DNA from: Oreohelix idahoensis
Taxonomy: Eukaryota; Mollusca; Gastropoda; Stylommatophora; Oreohelicidae
Assembly (NCBI GenBank): GCA_024509875.1
Contig: JAMPIV010017774.1
Location: forward strand, 270,001 to 334,000
Length of the DNA: 64,000 bases
Direction: 5' to 3'
Every line of letters starts with the position of its first letter. Positions within the stretch are counted from its first letter, which is position 1. Position numbers and translations under genes: made by a program. The notes under the pieces are model-generated. The model was not told where the DNA came from, did no database searches, and saw only the letters and a list, made by a program, of their open reading frames with translations. Below, one piece after another: positions 12,230 through 23,157 of this stretch.

Positions 12230-12610
12230 TTACTGCGCAAAAGATGCAAGACGTCTACACATAACTCTAAATGCACTCAAGACATGTACACATATAAAGT
12301 CACACATTAAATATATCTACGCGTGCCAGTGTATACATGCAAGACATCCTGCGTACAGAAAAATATATCTGAGACATCTACAAACGCCAAGAAATATATA
12401 CAACACGTACACGCGTAACGAGAAATACATTTCAGACATCCACACATACCGAGAAATATACTCAACACATTTACACGTCCACGAGGTACATTCGAGATAA
12501 CTGCATGTACCTAGAAATATATTAAACATATACAAGAAATATATTTTAGTCATCTACACGTGCCTAGAAATATATCCAAGACAACTACACCTTCCGATAA
12601 ATATACTAAA
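12230..12610. repeat. Degenerate ~35-bp satellite, left part
   Basis: Variants of a roughly 35-base unit containing AAGAAATATA and GACATCTACAC recur about ten times. The same satellite continues at 19057-19375 on the other side of element 2, so element 2 inserted into it. Confidence 0.75.
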
Positions 12611-12615
12611 GTCAT
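12611..12615. repeat. Target-site duplication GTCAT (left, element 2)
   Basis: GTCAT directly precedes the left LTR and recurs at 19052-19056 directly after the right LTR. A 5-base duplication is typical for Ty3-type integration and shows that the element went in as one unit. Confidence 0.9.
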
Positions 12616-13828
12616 TGTGGCGAGAGGTTTTATTTGGCTGTAGGCTCAGTATAGTACTGAAAATTACAGAAATAGAATTTCTGCAGAAAATGGTGAAGTC
12701 CCAGTGTCTGAGAGAACTACTGGTATCACAAATTAGTTACGGCTGTGAATGTTCTGATCTCGAAACAATAGTAGAGAGGAGACCGACATAAAGCGCCACC
12801 TCCGCTGTGTAACTAACTGTGATATTAATAAACAAGGAAACAGATTTTACTTAACTAAGATAAAATTGACAAGTCGTTCAAATACAATTTCCTAAGTATT
12901 TATTTAGTATATACACTATCTACTCTTGTGCTGAAGGGTGAATGTTGAAAAAAATGAAATGTAATGAATTTGTAAGTTTACATATGATTTACAAATATTT
13001 ATATTTATATTTATATTTATATATGTAAATAAATATTACAACAAGTTTTCCAATTATAGGAACAAAATTTATATCATCTGTGCTGTTAATTAAGGATATA
13101 ACACTTATCAGCTATGTTGTTATTTTTGTCTCTTGCTATGCTAATTTCACTTTCTCATCACTGACAGTTTCTATGCTCACAATGCCGACAGAAATGGTAC
13201 TAATGTGTACTCATCTCTCTTAAGTCTGTTCTGCTTTGTTTGGTTCACACACTCCTGCTGAGGCTCGTTACTTTAGCCCACTCAAGACTGAGGGGGACTA
13301 AAGATGTAGCTTCTGTACAATCTCTATGCTCCTGAGAAGTTCCAGGCAGCGGGATTGACTCGAACATACGACCTCAGGTTTTTAGGACACAAATAAACCC
13401 TCCTAAGATTTTAAACTGGCCAGGTTTTGACGCGACTTAGTGAAGTAGGTTGCAGGTCGATGCCTCAGGTAAGTTATAAATCAAAGTGACAGCTTCTTCC
13501 CCTTCAGTCAGTCGGTATCTCTGGCGTCAAGTTCGGGATTGCGTGGTTAGCATAAAATCCGCCCGATTATATAGTCAGGTAAATACTTGAGGAAAGCTTT
13601 CGGTTGGTTCCTGGCGGAGCAAAATGATTGGTTTCCTCCGGTTTTGTACCTGGTCTCATACAGCCTAATTTTATTCAGTTTTTAGCCGCCATCTTGCGTG
13701 AACTGCGTGAACAGTATAATTTATTCTGTCTCAGAGACTGGTGAACGGTGCAAGTTGATTGGTTGAAGCAAATCTGTATCTCGACATAGTGATTAACAAA
13801 GTAGTGGGTTACACTTCGTTTCACGACA
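12616..13828 (-). repeat. Left (3') LTR of element 2
   Basis: 1213 bases, TGTGGCGAGAGG to TTTCACGACA. Differs from the right LTR mainly in the TTTATA/TA tract (12996-13030) and a few substitutions. Confidence 0.95.
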
Positions 13829-13848
13829 TAGCCCCCTCCTTTCCTAGC
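13829..13848 (-). other. Polypurine tract of element 2
   Basis: The minus strand reads AGGAAAGGAGGGGGCTA directly before the 3' LTR, the plus-strand priming site. Confidence 0.75.
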
Positions 13849-13887
13849 TGTGACTTGTCATAGCTGACGTGTAAACCCCTGCTGTGG

Positions 13888-15150
13888 TTAATCCTTTTGC
13901 GTCTGTCCTTCCAGAGTACTAGGGTGTCGACTTAAAAAATCAGCTCCTACATTGTCTCTTCCCGGAATGTAATTTACGGTAAAGGAATAAGGCGCCAGAA
14001 GCAGACTCCACCTTAACAATCTCGAATTTAGCTTTTTAGATGCAGCCAAGAATGTTAAAGGTTGGTGATCGCTTTGGACAATGAAGTGTGTCCCATACAG
14101 ATAAGGTGAAAATTTGTCGATGGACCAAATTAGAGCTAAACATTCTTTCTCTATGGTCGAGTAGTTCAACTCAGCTGCATTCAGCTTCCTACTGGCGTAG
14201 GCGACCGGTAAAAGTTCCTCCGGCTGGGCTTTTGATTTCTGCAAGAGAGTTGCATCAATACCTATACTGCTAGCGTCCGTTCTTAATACAAATTCCTGTG
14301 TGATATCGGGTAGTGTAAGGATGGGTTTGCTGGTGAGTTTTGCTTTTAGCTCTGTGTAAGCTTTTTCACAATCAGCATTCCATTGGATTTTGTCAGGCTG
14401 TCCTTTCTTCGTTAAGTTAGTTAATGGTGCACACAGAGAGTTAAAATGGGGTATGTACTTCTGATAGAACCCACATAATGACACGAATGATCTCACATCT
14501 TTCTTCGTTTGAGGTCTGGGTGCCTTCTTTAGCTTCTCTATATTCTTTGGGTCAGGAGACATATGACCTGTAGAAATAGTGTGACCTAAGAATTCCAACT
14601 CCTTACAACCGATATAGCACTTGGTTGGACGTGCAGTCAATCCAGTTTCTCTCAGTCTGTCACACAACATGGAGAGCGCTACTATATGCTCTTCAAATGT
14701 GTTTGTAGCAACAAGAATGTCATCCATAAAGTTAGTGATATGGGGATTTTGTAGAGGTTCCAACAATTTCCTCATCATTCTTGAAAAGATACTTGGAGCA
14801 TTTTTCAGCCCAAAGGGTAGTACATTAAACTCGTAGTGTCCGTCTGATGTACTGAATGCCAGCATTTTCCTAACTTCTGGTTTCACTGGTATTTGGTAGT
14901 ATCCCTTGCTTAGATCTACCTTCGATAAATACCTAGCCTTACTCAGTGTAGAGAACAGCTGGTTGGTGTCAGGTAATGGATCCACCTGAGATTCTGTGAT
15001 AGCATATAGCTTCTTGTAGTAAATACATAACATGTGTTCACCACTAGGCTTCCTTAATAGCACCACACTTGAGCTGTAGGGAGATTCAGACTTTGAAATA
15101 ATTTTCCCTTTTAAGAGATAGTCAATCTCATCCTCTAGTGCCTGTGCTTG
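13888..15150 (-). CDS. pol: Element 2 reverse transcriptase and RNase H
   Basis: An open RT-RNase H frame that differs from element 1 at only a few percent of residues. It has DLSKGYYQIPV, LPFGLKNAPS, FMDDIL, LRTDASSIGIDA (G to D beside the RNase H motif) and ends GADFLSRHP. In the substrate-contact block it reads CIYYKKLYAI where element 1 has CIDYRKLNAI, so a normally conserved aspartate is changed, which may weaken the enzyme. The frame is open back to a TAG at about 15151, immediately upstream of which lies a fragment of the integrase tail. The expected long integrase-RT linker is missing. Confidence 0.93.
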   Translation of the reverse strand, partial: QAQALEDEIDYLLKGKIISKSESPYSSSVVLLRKPSGEHMLCIYYKKLYAITESQVDPLPDTNQLFSTLSKARYLSKVDLSKGYYQIPVKPEVRKMLAFSTSDGHYEFNVLPFGLKNAPSIFSRMMRKLLEPLQNPHITNFMDDILVATNTFEEHIVALSMLCDRLRETGLTARPTKCYIGCKELEFLGHTISTGHMSPDPKNIEKLKKAPRPQTKKDVRSFVSLCGFYQKYIPHFNSLCAPLTNLTKKGQPDKIQWNADCEKAYTELKAKLTSKPILTLPDITQEFVLRTDASSIGIDATLLQKSKAQPEELLPVAYASRKLNAAELNYSTIEKECLALIWSIDKFSPYLYGTHFIVQSDHQPLTFLAASKKLNSRLLRWSLLLAPYSFTVNYIPGRDNVGADFLSRHPSTLEGQTQKD

Positions 15151-15600
15151 CTATTCTTCAGTCCATGTCCGCAGCAATGCTTCCAGTGGACTGGGTATGG
15201 GGACGGCAATACAACAACGTTGCCGGACCCACACCTATTTCTATTGTAAGGGGCAGTATACCGAAGTGGGGCCTGTCTCCATCAACTGTTTGGTACAGCC
15301 CTGGTTCCTACCTCCTTTGGTTCGGGTTTGTTTCTGCAGCTTTTTTAATACTGGTTGCTGACTAACCAAATTTTCCAAATGATCCAGGCCATGGTGTTCC
15401 GACAAATATCTAGTCGGGGTGGGATGTCTCTCGTCCCCTCTCTGTACAATACGGAGAGTTGCCATGGTTACTGGTGTAACAGTAGACTTGTTGTGATTTC
15501 GTTTTCTCGTTATCACTGCTTCTACCTGTTGTTTTCTCTTGTGTATCTTCTTTGTGGGCCTACGTCCGCAACAATGCTTCCCTAGGTCCTGTAACTGGTC
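15151..15600 (-). pseudogene. Rearranged integrase remnant in element 2
   Basis: Two separate copies of the integrase C-terminal coding stretch are present. One is near 15150-15235 (PATLL then an out-of-frame LEALLRTW). The other is near 15560-15600, where the frame that should read GPREALLRT is displaced. Between them (about 15240-15560) lies sequence not found in element 1, read by the long frame as KKIHKRKQQVEAV and TPTRYLSEHHGLD. The core with the D, D and E residues is absent. This looks like deletion plus template switching between two related elements. Confidence 0.8.
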
Positions 15601-17547
15601 TACGCTTCTGATTGAGGTTACCTGGTTACATTCTGAACAGGATTTCATATACCGACTCATGTCTTCAATTATTCCTGGCCAGTAATATCGCAATGCTATA
15701 TTTTGACAAGTGGCCCTTTTTCCTCTGTGACCACTGCTTGATGTAGCATGCTCTTGCTCCATAATTTCCTCCCTATAGAATTTTGGCACTACCAGCTGTC
15801 CATGCCCTTTAGGTCCTTTTCCAGCTTGTCTGTAGAGTAGGCCATTTTCCATATAGTAGTCTCCTTTCTCTGGAGGGTTATGGGCCTTTGGCAATTTGCC
15901 AAAACAAGGCTTCAATGTGCTGTCTGCTGTTTGAGCCTTTTTCATCTTTGTACGATGAATGGTTATTGGATCTCCCTCCTCCTTTTTGGTGCTCGACCTG
16001 GTATGGTTTGCTGCCATGACAACAGGTTTTATTGGGTCACCCAAAAAGACATATTTACATCCTATTACCAGCGGGTATATAGGATCATCACTTACTGCTG
16101 CTCTTATCACTCCTTCCACATAGCGAGTTCTCACATTGATCCTTGCTATGGGAAGTGTCATGGTGCCGGTTCCCTGCATTGCCCCTTGTATGTCCACTGT
16201 TTCTGTGGTAAGTTGATCAGGGTGCACTAGGGCTGCACTCACGACTGAGTCGAATTCCAATCCGGAATCATATAAGCACTGAATTTTAGTGCCATTACAT
16301 GTCACTTCCTCACAGACAGGGGGATGGTGGAGGTCATTCTGACTAACTGCCAGTTCCTTCCTTCCCTTGTTCCCTGTTGTGAGACACGCAGCGTAATAAG
16401 GAGGGTTCTTCCTTCTGCAGTCCGCAGTATTGTGGTTACTCATTAGACAAGTTTTACACCACTTTCCTTCCTTCCGGTAAGGTGTCTTATCCGATCTTAG
16501 AGGGTTTTTGTCCTTTTGGTCAAATCTTTGTTTGTTCCTGGTGGTATGGTCATTTTGTTCATATTTGGTATAGTTTTGTGATGATTGGAAGTTTTCACTC
16601 TGCTTCTTCTTATTTCCTAATACTTCTGCCTGAGCTGCTTGATATCTCTCAGCAACAGTTACAATATCTCCCAATCTCTCTGCTCCTTGTTCCATGATAA
16701 ACTTCCTCATTTCTTGAGGCATGGACTCTTTCACTTGCTCCATCATTATCATTTCTTTCAGGTCCTGACACTTTCCTAAACTACTCCATTTTTCCAAATA
16801 GGTTTCCAATCTAGCAGAGAATTGGTGATAGTTTTCTCCTGGAAGAAGTTTAGCGGTTCGGAATTTCTTTCTATATGATTCTGAGTTCTTTTCATATCTC
16901 ACAAGCAGTGCCTGTTTCAGGATTTCATAATCTTCCTGGTCATCTCTTGAGAGCTTCAAATACACATCGTAGGCCACACCTCTCAATCCCTGAGATAGTT
17001 TAAGACTCCATTTTTCTTTCACTAAGCCATAGGTAGTGGCTAGTCTTTCGTATCTATCGAGGTACGACTCAATGGCGTCTTCTTTCTCAACAAATGGGTC
17101 CAGATGAAAATTCATGGCCCCACTTGAGGTGCTCTGGCTGGAGCTACTCTCAGAGTGAGGTGAGCTACCACCATTATTGCCAGTATTTGCCTGAATTTCA
17201 AGCTCTTTTAATCTTAACTGATGGTCTCTCTCTGCTTGTAATTTCCTTTCCTCAGCTTCAATTTTCTTTGCCTCATTTTCAGCCTCCCATTTCTTGGCTT
17301 CAATTTCCAGTCTTTTGTCTTCTCTCTGAGCTTCCAGTCTTTTGTCTTCTCTCTCAGCTTCCAGTCTTTTGGCTTCTCTTTCAGCTTCCAGTCTTTTGGC
17401 TTCTGCCTCTAATTGCAACTTTCTTTCTTCCCTATCCATGTGTTTGTCCACTTCTGTTGTGACATACTGAGTGAGAGCATCACCTGTCAAATTTAATTCC
17501 TTTCCCATCTGCATGATCGCAGTCCTGAACTTCACCAGATCAGCCAT
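15241..17547 (-). CDS. gag: Element 2 Gag-protease-integrase zinc finger polyprotein
   Basis: A 768-residue open frame starting MADLVKFRTAIMQMG. Domains: coiled coil (about 35-125); capsid-like helical region (DAIESYLDRYERLA to PQEMRKFIMEQ); basic linker; CCHC knuckle (CKTCLMSNHNTADC); aspartic protease with CLYDSGLEFDSVV (D-S-G); linker; complete HHCC finger (HATSSSGH ... CSEC). The last 120 or so residues after NQVTSIRSVDQ are not integrase: they come from the rearranged segment and should not be read as a domain. This is the best view of the family's undamaged Gag-Pro organisation, showing no frameshift between gag and protease. Confidence 0.93.
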   Translation of the reverse strand: MADLVKFRTAIMQMGKELNLTGDALTQYVTTEVDKHMDREERKLQLEAEAKRLEAEREAKRLEAEREDKRLEAQREDKRLEIEAKKWEAENEAKKIEAEERKLQAERDHQLRLKELEIQANTGNNGGSSPHSESSSSQSTSSGAMNFHLDPFVEKEDAIESYLDRYERLATTYGLVKEKWSLKLSQGLRGVAYDVYLKLSRDDQEDYEILKQALLVRYEKNSESYRKKFRTAKLLPGENYHQFSARLETYLEKWSSLGKCQDLKEMIMMEQVKESMPQEMRKFIMEQGAERLGDIVTVAERYQAAQAEVLGNKKKQSENFQSSQNYTKYEQNDHTTRNKQRFDQKDKNPLRSDKTPYRKEGKWCKTCLMSNHNTADCRRKNPPYYAACLTTGNKGRKELAVSQNDLHHPPVCEEVTCNGTKIQCLYDSGLEFDSVVSAALVHPDQLTTETVDIQGAMQGTGTMTLPIARINVRTRYVEGVIRAAVSDDPIYPLVIGCKYVFLGDPIKPVVMAANHTRSSTKKEEGDPITIHRTKMKKAQTADSTLKPCFGKLPKAHNPPEKGDYYMENGLLYRQAGKGPKGHGQLVVPKFYREEIMEQEHATSSSGHRGKRATCQNIALRYYWPGIIEDMSRYMKSCSECNQVTSIRSVDQLQDLGKHCCGRRPTKKIHKRKQQVEAVITRKRNHNKSTVTPVTMATLRIVQRGDERHPTPTRYLSEHHGLDHLENLVSQQPVLKKLQKQTRTKGGRNQGCTKQLMETGPTSVYCPLQ

Positions 17548-17817
17548 GGCGTTACTTAGATAGGGTATGTAAATTTACTATAACCCAATTATTGTAATTA
17601 AACTTAATTAATTTAAATGAACAAATAATTTCCGTGCAACTTTGTGAGCATCAACTATTTACTGAGTACTAAATGGTACTCCTCCTAAGAAAATAATTTT
17701 GTAAAAATCCTATAATGATTTTCTCAAAAAAAAATTTTTTTCTTATGTTATCTATGGGTGGCACAAGATAGAGTGTAGATAGATGAATAGACCAAATATG
17801 GCTCAAGATATACAGAA

Positions 17818-17840
17818 ATATCCCAGGAACGAGCCCCCAG
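17818..17840 (-). other. Primer-binding site, tRNA-Pro type (element 2)
   Basis: The minus strand shows TGGGGGCTCGTTCC directly after the 5' LTR, complementary to the tRNA-Pro 3' end. Confidence 0.75.
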
Positions 17841-19051
17841 TGTGGCGAGAGGTTTTATTTGGCTGTAGGCTCAGTATAGTACTGAAAATTACAGAAATAG
17901 AATTTCTGCAGAAAATGGTGAAGTCCCAGTGTCTGAGAGAACTACTGGTATCACAAATTAGTTACGGCTGTGAATGTTCTGATCTCGAAACAATAGTAGA
18001 GAGGAGACCGACATAAAGCGCCACCTCCGCTGTGTAACTAACTGTGATATTAATAAACAAGGAAACAGATTTTACTTAACTAAGATAAAATTGACAGGTC
18101 GTTCAAATACAATTTCCTAAGTATTTATTTAGTATATACACTATCTACTCTTGTGCTGAAGGGTGAATGTTGAAAAAAATGAAATGTAATGAATTTGTAA
18201 GTTTACATATGATTTACAAATATTTATATATATATATATATATATGTAAATAAATATTACAACAAGTTTTCCAATTATAGGAACAAAATTTATATCAGCT
18301 GTGCTGTTAATTAAGGATATAACACTTATCAGCTATGTTGTTATTTTTGTCTCTTGCTATGCTAATTTCACTTTCTCATCACTGACAGTTTCTATGCTCA
18401 CAATGCCGACAGAAATGGTACTAATGTGTACTCATCTCTCTTAAGTCTGTTCTGCTTTGTTTGGTTCACACACTCCTGCTGAGGCTCGTTACTTTAGCCC
18501 ACCCAAGACTGAGGGGGACTAAAGATGTAGCTTCTGTACAATCTCTATGCTCCTGAGAAGTTCCAGGCAGCGGGATTGACTCGAACATACGACCTCAGGT
18601 TTTTAGGACACAAATAAACCCTCCTAAGATTTTAAACTGGCCAGGTTTTGACGCGACTTAGTGAAGTAGGTTGCAGGTCGATGCCCTCAGGTAAGTTATA
18701 AATCAAAGTGACAGCTTCTTCCCCTTCAGTCAGTCGGTATCTCTGGCGTCAAGTTCGGGATTGCGTGGTTAGCATAAAATCCGCCCGATTATATAGTCAG
18801 GTAAATACTTGAGGAAAGCTTTCGGTTGGTTCCTGGCGGAGCAAAATGATTGGTTTCCTCCGGTTTTGTACCTGGTCTCATACAGCCTAATTTTATTCAG
18901 TTTTTAGCCGCCATCTTGCGTGAACTGCGTGAACAGTATAATTTATTCTGTCTCAGAGACTGGTGAACGGTGCAAGTTGATTGGTTGAAGCAAATCTGTA
19001 TCTCGACATAGTGATTAACAAAGTAGTGGGTTACACTTCGTTTCACGACAG
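17841..19051 (-). repeat. Right (5') LTR of element 2
   Basis: 1211 bases, TGTGGCGAGAGG to TTTCACGACA, followed by the duplicated GTCAT at 19052-19056. Confidence 0.95.
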
Positions 19052-19056
19052 TCATG

Positions 19057-19375
19057 TATACGTAAAAGACATATGTTTTAGACATATTCACGTACCAAGA
19101 AATACATTCGAGACACAAATAAATAAGTTCAAGAGATCTACACGTGCAAGAAATATTTTTAAGACATCCGCAAGTAGCAAGAAATATACTCAAGACATCT
19201 ATACTTAAGAAGGAATACATTAAAGACATCAAGAAATATACTCAAGACATCTATACTTAAGAAGGAATACATTAAAGACATCAAGAAATATACTCAAGAC
19301 ATCTATACTTAAGAAGGAATACATTAAAGACATCAAGAAATATACAGTATTTAAAATATCTACACGGACCAAAGA
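19057..19375. repeat. Degenerate satellite, right part, with 52-bp tandem block
   Basis: Continuation of the AAGAAATATA satellite seen at 12230-12610. From about 19191 to 19344 it becomes a clean tandem repeat of period 52, three copies (landmarks CTATACTTAAGAAGG and CATTAAAGACATC). Confidence 0.85.
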
Positions 19376-19727
19376 ATTCTCTATTTCGACAGTTTGTTTT
19401 AGCATATATATATATATGATTTTCTTCGCAGTTATATTTCAATTACATTTGTCTAATGTTTGGTTTCTGTTGTTTTATATTTCCATTTGTTTTTTGTTCG
19501 ACATTTGTTCACGCAACTTTCTTTCCTATTTATTTGAATGTCTTGTATCGTTGATAGCAAACGTATTTAGTTTACCTTCTATGTACCTCTTGCTGGTAGC
19601 TTACGCTGAACCATTCTTTTTGCTGAAACGTCGTCCCTTGTCAATACTGTATTGATCCTTTCGTAAAATGTACACCCTTACAATTGTTGCGTTTGTTAGC
19701 TATTCTCTAATAAGAACACTCACCCCT
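19376..19727. other. No recognisable gene
   Basis: AT-rich bridge with a small TA tract at 19405-19417. A 79-residue frame has no recognisable motif. Confidence 0.4.
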
Positions 19728-19845
19728 CATAAATGGATGCTTGCGTAGAATACAACGATTGAAGTGATATGACAAGATTACTAATGTAGATTTGGCAGAC
19801 GTTTACTGAAGGTCTATAATCCATGGGGAGCTGAAGAGTGATGAC
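19728..19845 (+). pseudogene. LINE C-terminal fragment with internal deletion
   Basis: GGATGCTTGCGTAGAATACA followed by TTGAAGTGATATGACAAGAT matches the 42250-42310 part of another LINE tail (GCLCRIEGLKWYDKVTNVEL). After TAATGTAG it jumps to a tail-like stretch. It lies directly against the 45-bp minisatellite. Confidence 0.55.
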
Positions 19846-19849
19846 GAAT

Positions 19850-20990
19850 AAAAACATTCTAATTTTGCACATATTCTCTATTCAATTTTATTCGATTTTG
19901 CTTCTAATTTTGCACATATTCTCTATTCAATTTTATTCGATTTTGCTTCTAATTTTGCACATATTCTCTATTCAATTTTATTCGATTTTGCTTCTAATTT
20001 TGCTTCTAATTTTGCACATATTCTCTATTCAATTTTATTCGATTTTGCTTCTAATTTTGCACATATTCTCTATTCAATTTTATTCGATTTTGCTTCTAAT
20101 TTTGCACATATTCTCTTTTCAATTTTATTCAATTTTGCTTCTAATTTTGCACATATTCTCTATTCAATTTTATTCGATTTTGCATCTAATTTTGCATATA
20201 TTCTCTATTCAATTTTATTCGATTTTGCTTCTAATTTTGCACATATTCTCTATTCAATTTTATTCGATTTTGCTTCTAATTTTGCACATATTCTCTATTC
20301 AATTTTATTCGATTTTGCTTCTAATTTTGCACATATTCTCTACAATTTTATTCGATTTTGCTTCTATTTTCAATATTCTATTCAATTTTATTCGATTTTG
20401 CTTCTAATTTTGCACATATTCTCTATTCAATTTTATTCGATTTTGCTTCTAATTTTGCACATATTCTCTATTCAATTTTATTCGATTTTGCTTCTAATTT
20501 TGCACATATTCTCTATTCAATTTTATTCGATTTTGCTTCTAATTTTGCACATATTTTCTATTCAATTTTATTCGATTTTGCTTCTAATTTTGCACATATT
20601 CTCTATTCAATTTTATTCGATTTTGCTTCTAATTTTGCACATATTCTCTATTCAATTTTATTCGATTTTGCTTCTAATTTTGCACATATTTTCTCTATTC
20701 AATTTTATTCGATTTTGCTTCTAATTTTGCACATATTCTCTATTCAATTTTATTCGATTTTGCTTCTTATTTTGCACATATTCTCTAATCAATTTTATTC
20801 GATTTTGCTTCTAATTTTGCACATTGTGTCTATTCAATTTTATTCGATTTTGCTTCTAATTTTTCACAGATTTCAGTTCAAATTGTTTTCACCGATTCTG
20901 CTTTTCATTTTTGCACAAATTATGGTTCTAAGTTTGCAAACAATGAATTTTAATTTTGCACAGAATGTGTTGTTAATTTTGCAAACATCT
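19850..20990. repeat. 45-bp minisatellite
   Basis: About 22-23 tandem copies of a 45-base unit (landmarks TTTTGCACATATTCTC and TTTTATTCGATTTTGC), becoming degenerate after 20870. Because 45 is a multiple of three, all three plus frames stay open and give repeats such as LILHIFSIQFYS. These are not genes. Remnants of the same repeat reappear at 24095-24165 and 24546-24610. Confidence 0.95.
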
Positions 20991-21034
20991 TCTTTCTTCT
21001 TCCTCTTTAATCCATAACCGCCACCCGTCAAAGT

Positions 21035-21570
21035 AGTCAGTGGCCATCACGCCTGGTGGCGTCTTGTAGGGCAGCAACAAATTGATTCAACTTTGCTCGG
21101 TCGGCGGCCATCCTTCGTACAGTGCCCCAGCTCTGGTTCATTTTTTGCATCTCGGTTTCCACAGTTCTCCGCCAAGTTGTTTTTAGTCAGCCTCTCTTTC
21201 GCTTTCCCTCGGAGGTCCATAGCATAGCTGTTCTTGTGATGGTATCAGGGTCCCTTCTGAGGACGTGGCCAACCCAACTCCAGCGTCTGCCAGCCATGAT
21301 AGCGTGCATGTCCTCCTGGTTACTCCGAATAAGTAGTTCTTGGTTCTGATGGTGTTTGGCCAAAAGATTCGGAGAGTTTTCCTTAGGCAGATTGTGTGGA
21401 AGAAGGACAGTTTCGACATTTCCTTCTCTGTTACTCTCCAGCATTCCGCACCATAGAGAAGCACAGAAAGTACACAGCTCTCATACAGTATTAATTTGGT
21501 GTTTGTACTGTACTGGGAAGACTTCCAAATGTTGTTGAGACTAGCAAAGCCTGTTCTCGCTTTATTCATT
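21035..21570 (-). pseudogene. LINE RT C-terminal region
   Basis: The minus strand reads FASLNNIWKSSQYST, KLILYESCVLSVLLYGAECW, RVTEKEMSKL, then in a second frame MAGRRWSWVGHVLRRD and finally GRLKTTWRRTVE and QFVAALQDATRR. This is the thumb-to-tail region of RTE-like LINE proteins, in at least two frames. Confidence 0.85.
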
Positions 21571-21761
21571 CTGTTGTTAATGTCCTTGCTTGTTCCGCCG
21601 TCAGGTGTTACTAACTATGCATCCCAGGTAAGTAAATGTGTCTGTCTGTTCTAACTTCTGGTTCCTTACTGCTATTGGCTCGGGATTGCCCATATTAGTG
21701 TCATGACCTCTGTCTTCTTCAGATTGATGTTCAGGTCAACCTGCTGGCCATACTTATTCAA

Positions 21762-21986
21762 TCAATCGGTTTTTTCTTGGATGTGTTGATGTGAATGCGC
21801 GAGTAGTGCAATGTCATCTGCATATTCCAGGTCTTCCAGTGTAGAAAACGTTGTCCATCTAATTCCTCTTGGACTGCCCTCTGTTGTCTGGCGCATCACC
21901 CAATCTATGGCTGTCAAAAATAATGTTATTGATAAGGGGCATCCCTGTCGTACTCCTGTTTTCATTTCGAAAGTTATATTACTCAA
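21762..21986 (-). pseudogene. LINE RT catalytic region
   Basis: Contains FEMKTGVRQGCPLS, FLTAIDWVMRQTTEG, GIRWTTFSTLEDLEYADD and IALLAHSHQHIQEKT. YADD is the polymerase active-site box. The order and spacing match the LINE at the start of the window ([24 protein letters not shown]). Confidence 0.9.
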
Positions 21987-22061
21987 TCCAACACTGCACG
22001 TAAAGTTAGAACTTTAGGCTTTTTATGATGGAAACAGTGCAGCAGGGAATTCCATAAGCCC

Positions 22062-22364
22062 TCAGTATTTTCCATAGGCTGTCCCTGTGTATGCTGTCAA
22101 AAGCCTTTTCAAATCAACAAAGTTAATGTATAGCTGTCTCTGCCATTTTGAGCACTGCGCTATAATGTTCCTGAGGGTGAATATATGATCTGCACATCTT
22201 CTGTTCTTCCTAAAACCCGCGTGTTCTTTCCTCAGTTTATGGTCAACTGCTTTTAAAATTCTCTGGATGATTAACCTGCCTAGTATTTTGCTGGGAACTG
22301 AGGAGAGTAATTCCTCTCCAATTATTGCAGTCTGCAAGGTCGCCCTTCTTGGGCAATTTGACAA
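22062..22364 (-). pseudogene. LINE RT N-terminal region
   Basis: Contains IGEELLSSVPSKILGRLIIQ, LRKEHAGFRKNRRCADHIFT and LYINFVDLKRLLTAYTG, the fingers/palm blocks of RT. One base appears lost after FVDL, since the usual F-KAFD motif is disturbed. Minus-strand sequence upstream to about 22735 continues the endonuclease-RT linker in broken frames. Confidence 0.85.
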
Positions 22365-22739
22365 TTATTCCTTTACTCCACTCTGTTGGTGTTGTCTCAG
22401 TTTCCCAGACTTGTGCCAATAGTGGTTCTAATAGTTCTGCTGCTAGTTCAGGGTCTGCTTTGAATAACTCAGCATTTATATTGTCGTGACCAGGCGCTTT
22501 TCCATTTTTTAACCCTTTGATAGCTGTGATGATTTCTTCTTTTCGTGGAATGCCTGTATTTACGTCTAAGTCACTTTCAGCCTCAGGAACATTCAGCTGA
22601 GTCTCTGGTGGTTCCTTATTCAGTGTTTCCCTGAAGTGCTCTGCCCATCTTGTTTCCTGCCCCTGTGCTGGGGTGATGAGATTTCCTTGCTTGTCTCTTA
22701 CTAACGTTATGTTGTTTGCACCTCGTTTTCCACTGATAA

Positions 22740-23021
22740 TTTTTTTTTGTTTTTTTTCTTCTTAACCAGCGGCACTTGGGCTTTCAGCCCTTTGGCCCAA
22801 TGACATGTCATTGCGAGGCTGGGGAACCTGAGGACTTTCCTTCCAAACCGGTCAGGAGCTTTGCTCCTTCCCATCCACAGAGGGTTTATCACAGGAGCCG
22901 TTCAGGTTATTCAGTCAAATTTCCGGTCGGAAACATTCCTTCAAACGCTGACGCCCGGGTGTGAACCATGAACACCTGGTCGCCAGTACAACGCCGAAGC
23001 CATTACACCAGCGCGGCTCCC
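22740..23021 (-). mobile_element. tRNA-derived SINE (copy 1)
   Basis: The minus strand starts GGAGCCGCGCTGGTGTAATG (A-box-like) and has a B-box-like GGTTCACACCC. The body is shared with copy 2, and it ends in an A-rich tail (T-run 22740-22762 on plus). It is about 97 percent like copy 2. No clean target duplication is visible. Confidence 0.85.
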
Positions 23022-23157
23022 TAGTTATTTTATAAACTGTGCTTTTGTTCATTTCTCAGTGCTGCCTCTTCTGCCAGTCTTGCAAGGTCATTTAGAAATG
23101 TCCTTTTGTTAGCACGGGTTTGACGTTTTACGTTCTTGTCCAGCTGACTGGACTGTT

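Larger units (their letters stand above)
12616..19051 (-). mobile_element. Ty3-type LTR retrotransposon, element 2 (integrase core deleted)
   Basis: A complete minus-strand insertion of 6436 bases with two LTRs, a tRNA-Pro primer site, polypurine tract and 5-base duplication. It is the same family as element 1. Gag, protease and the integrase zinc finger are one open frame (15241-17547) and RT-RNase H another (13888-15150). Between them the integrase catalytic core is missing and replaced by a rearranged segment. The LTRs differ at only a handful of sites, so the insertion is recent. An element without integrase could only have integrated with enzyme supplied in trans, unless the core was lost after insertion. 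Confidence 0.95.

Noticed and set aside
19838..21017. Frames of 189, 219 and 108 residues
   Set aside because: 45-bp tandem repeat, multiple of three, so all frames stay open; no protein family.
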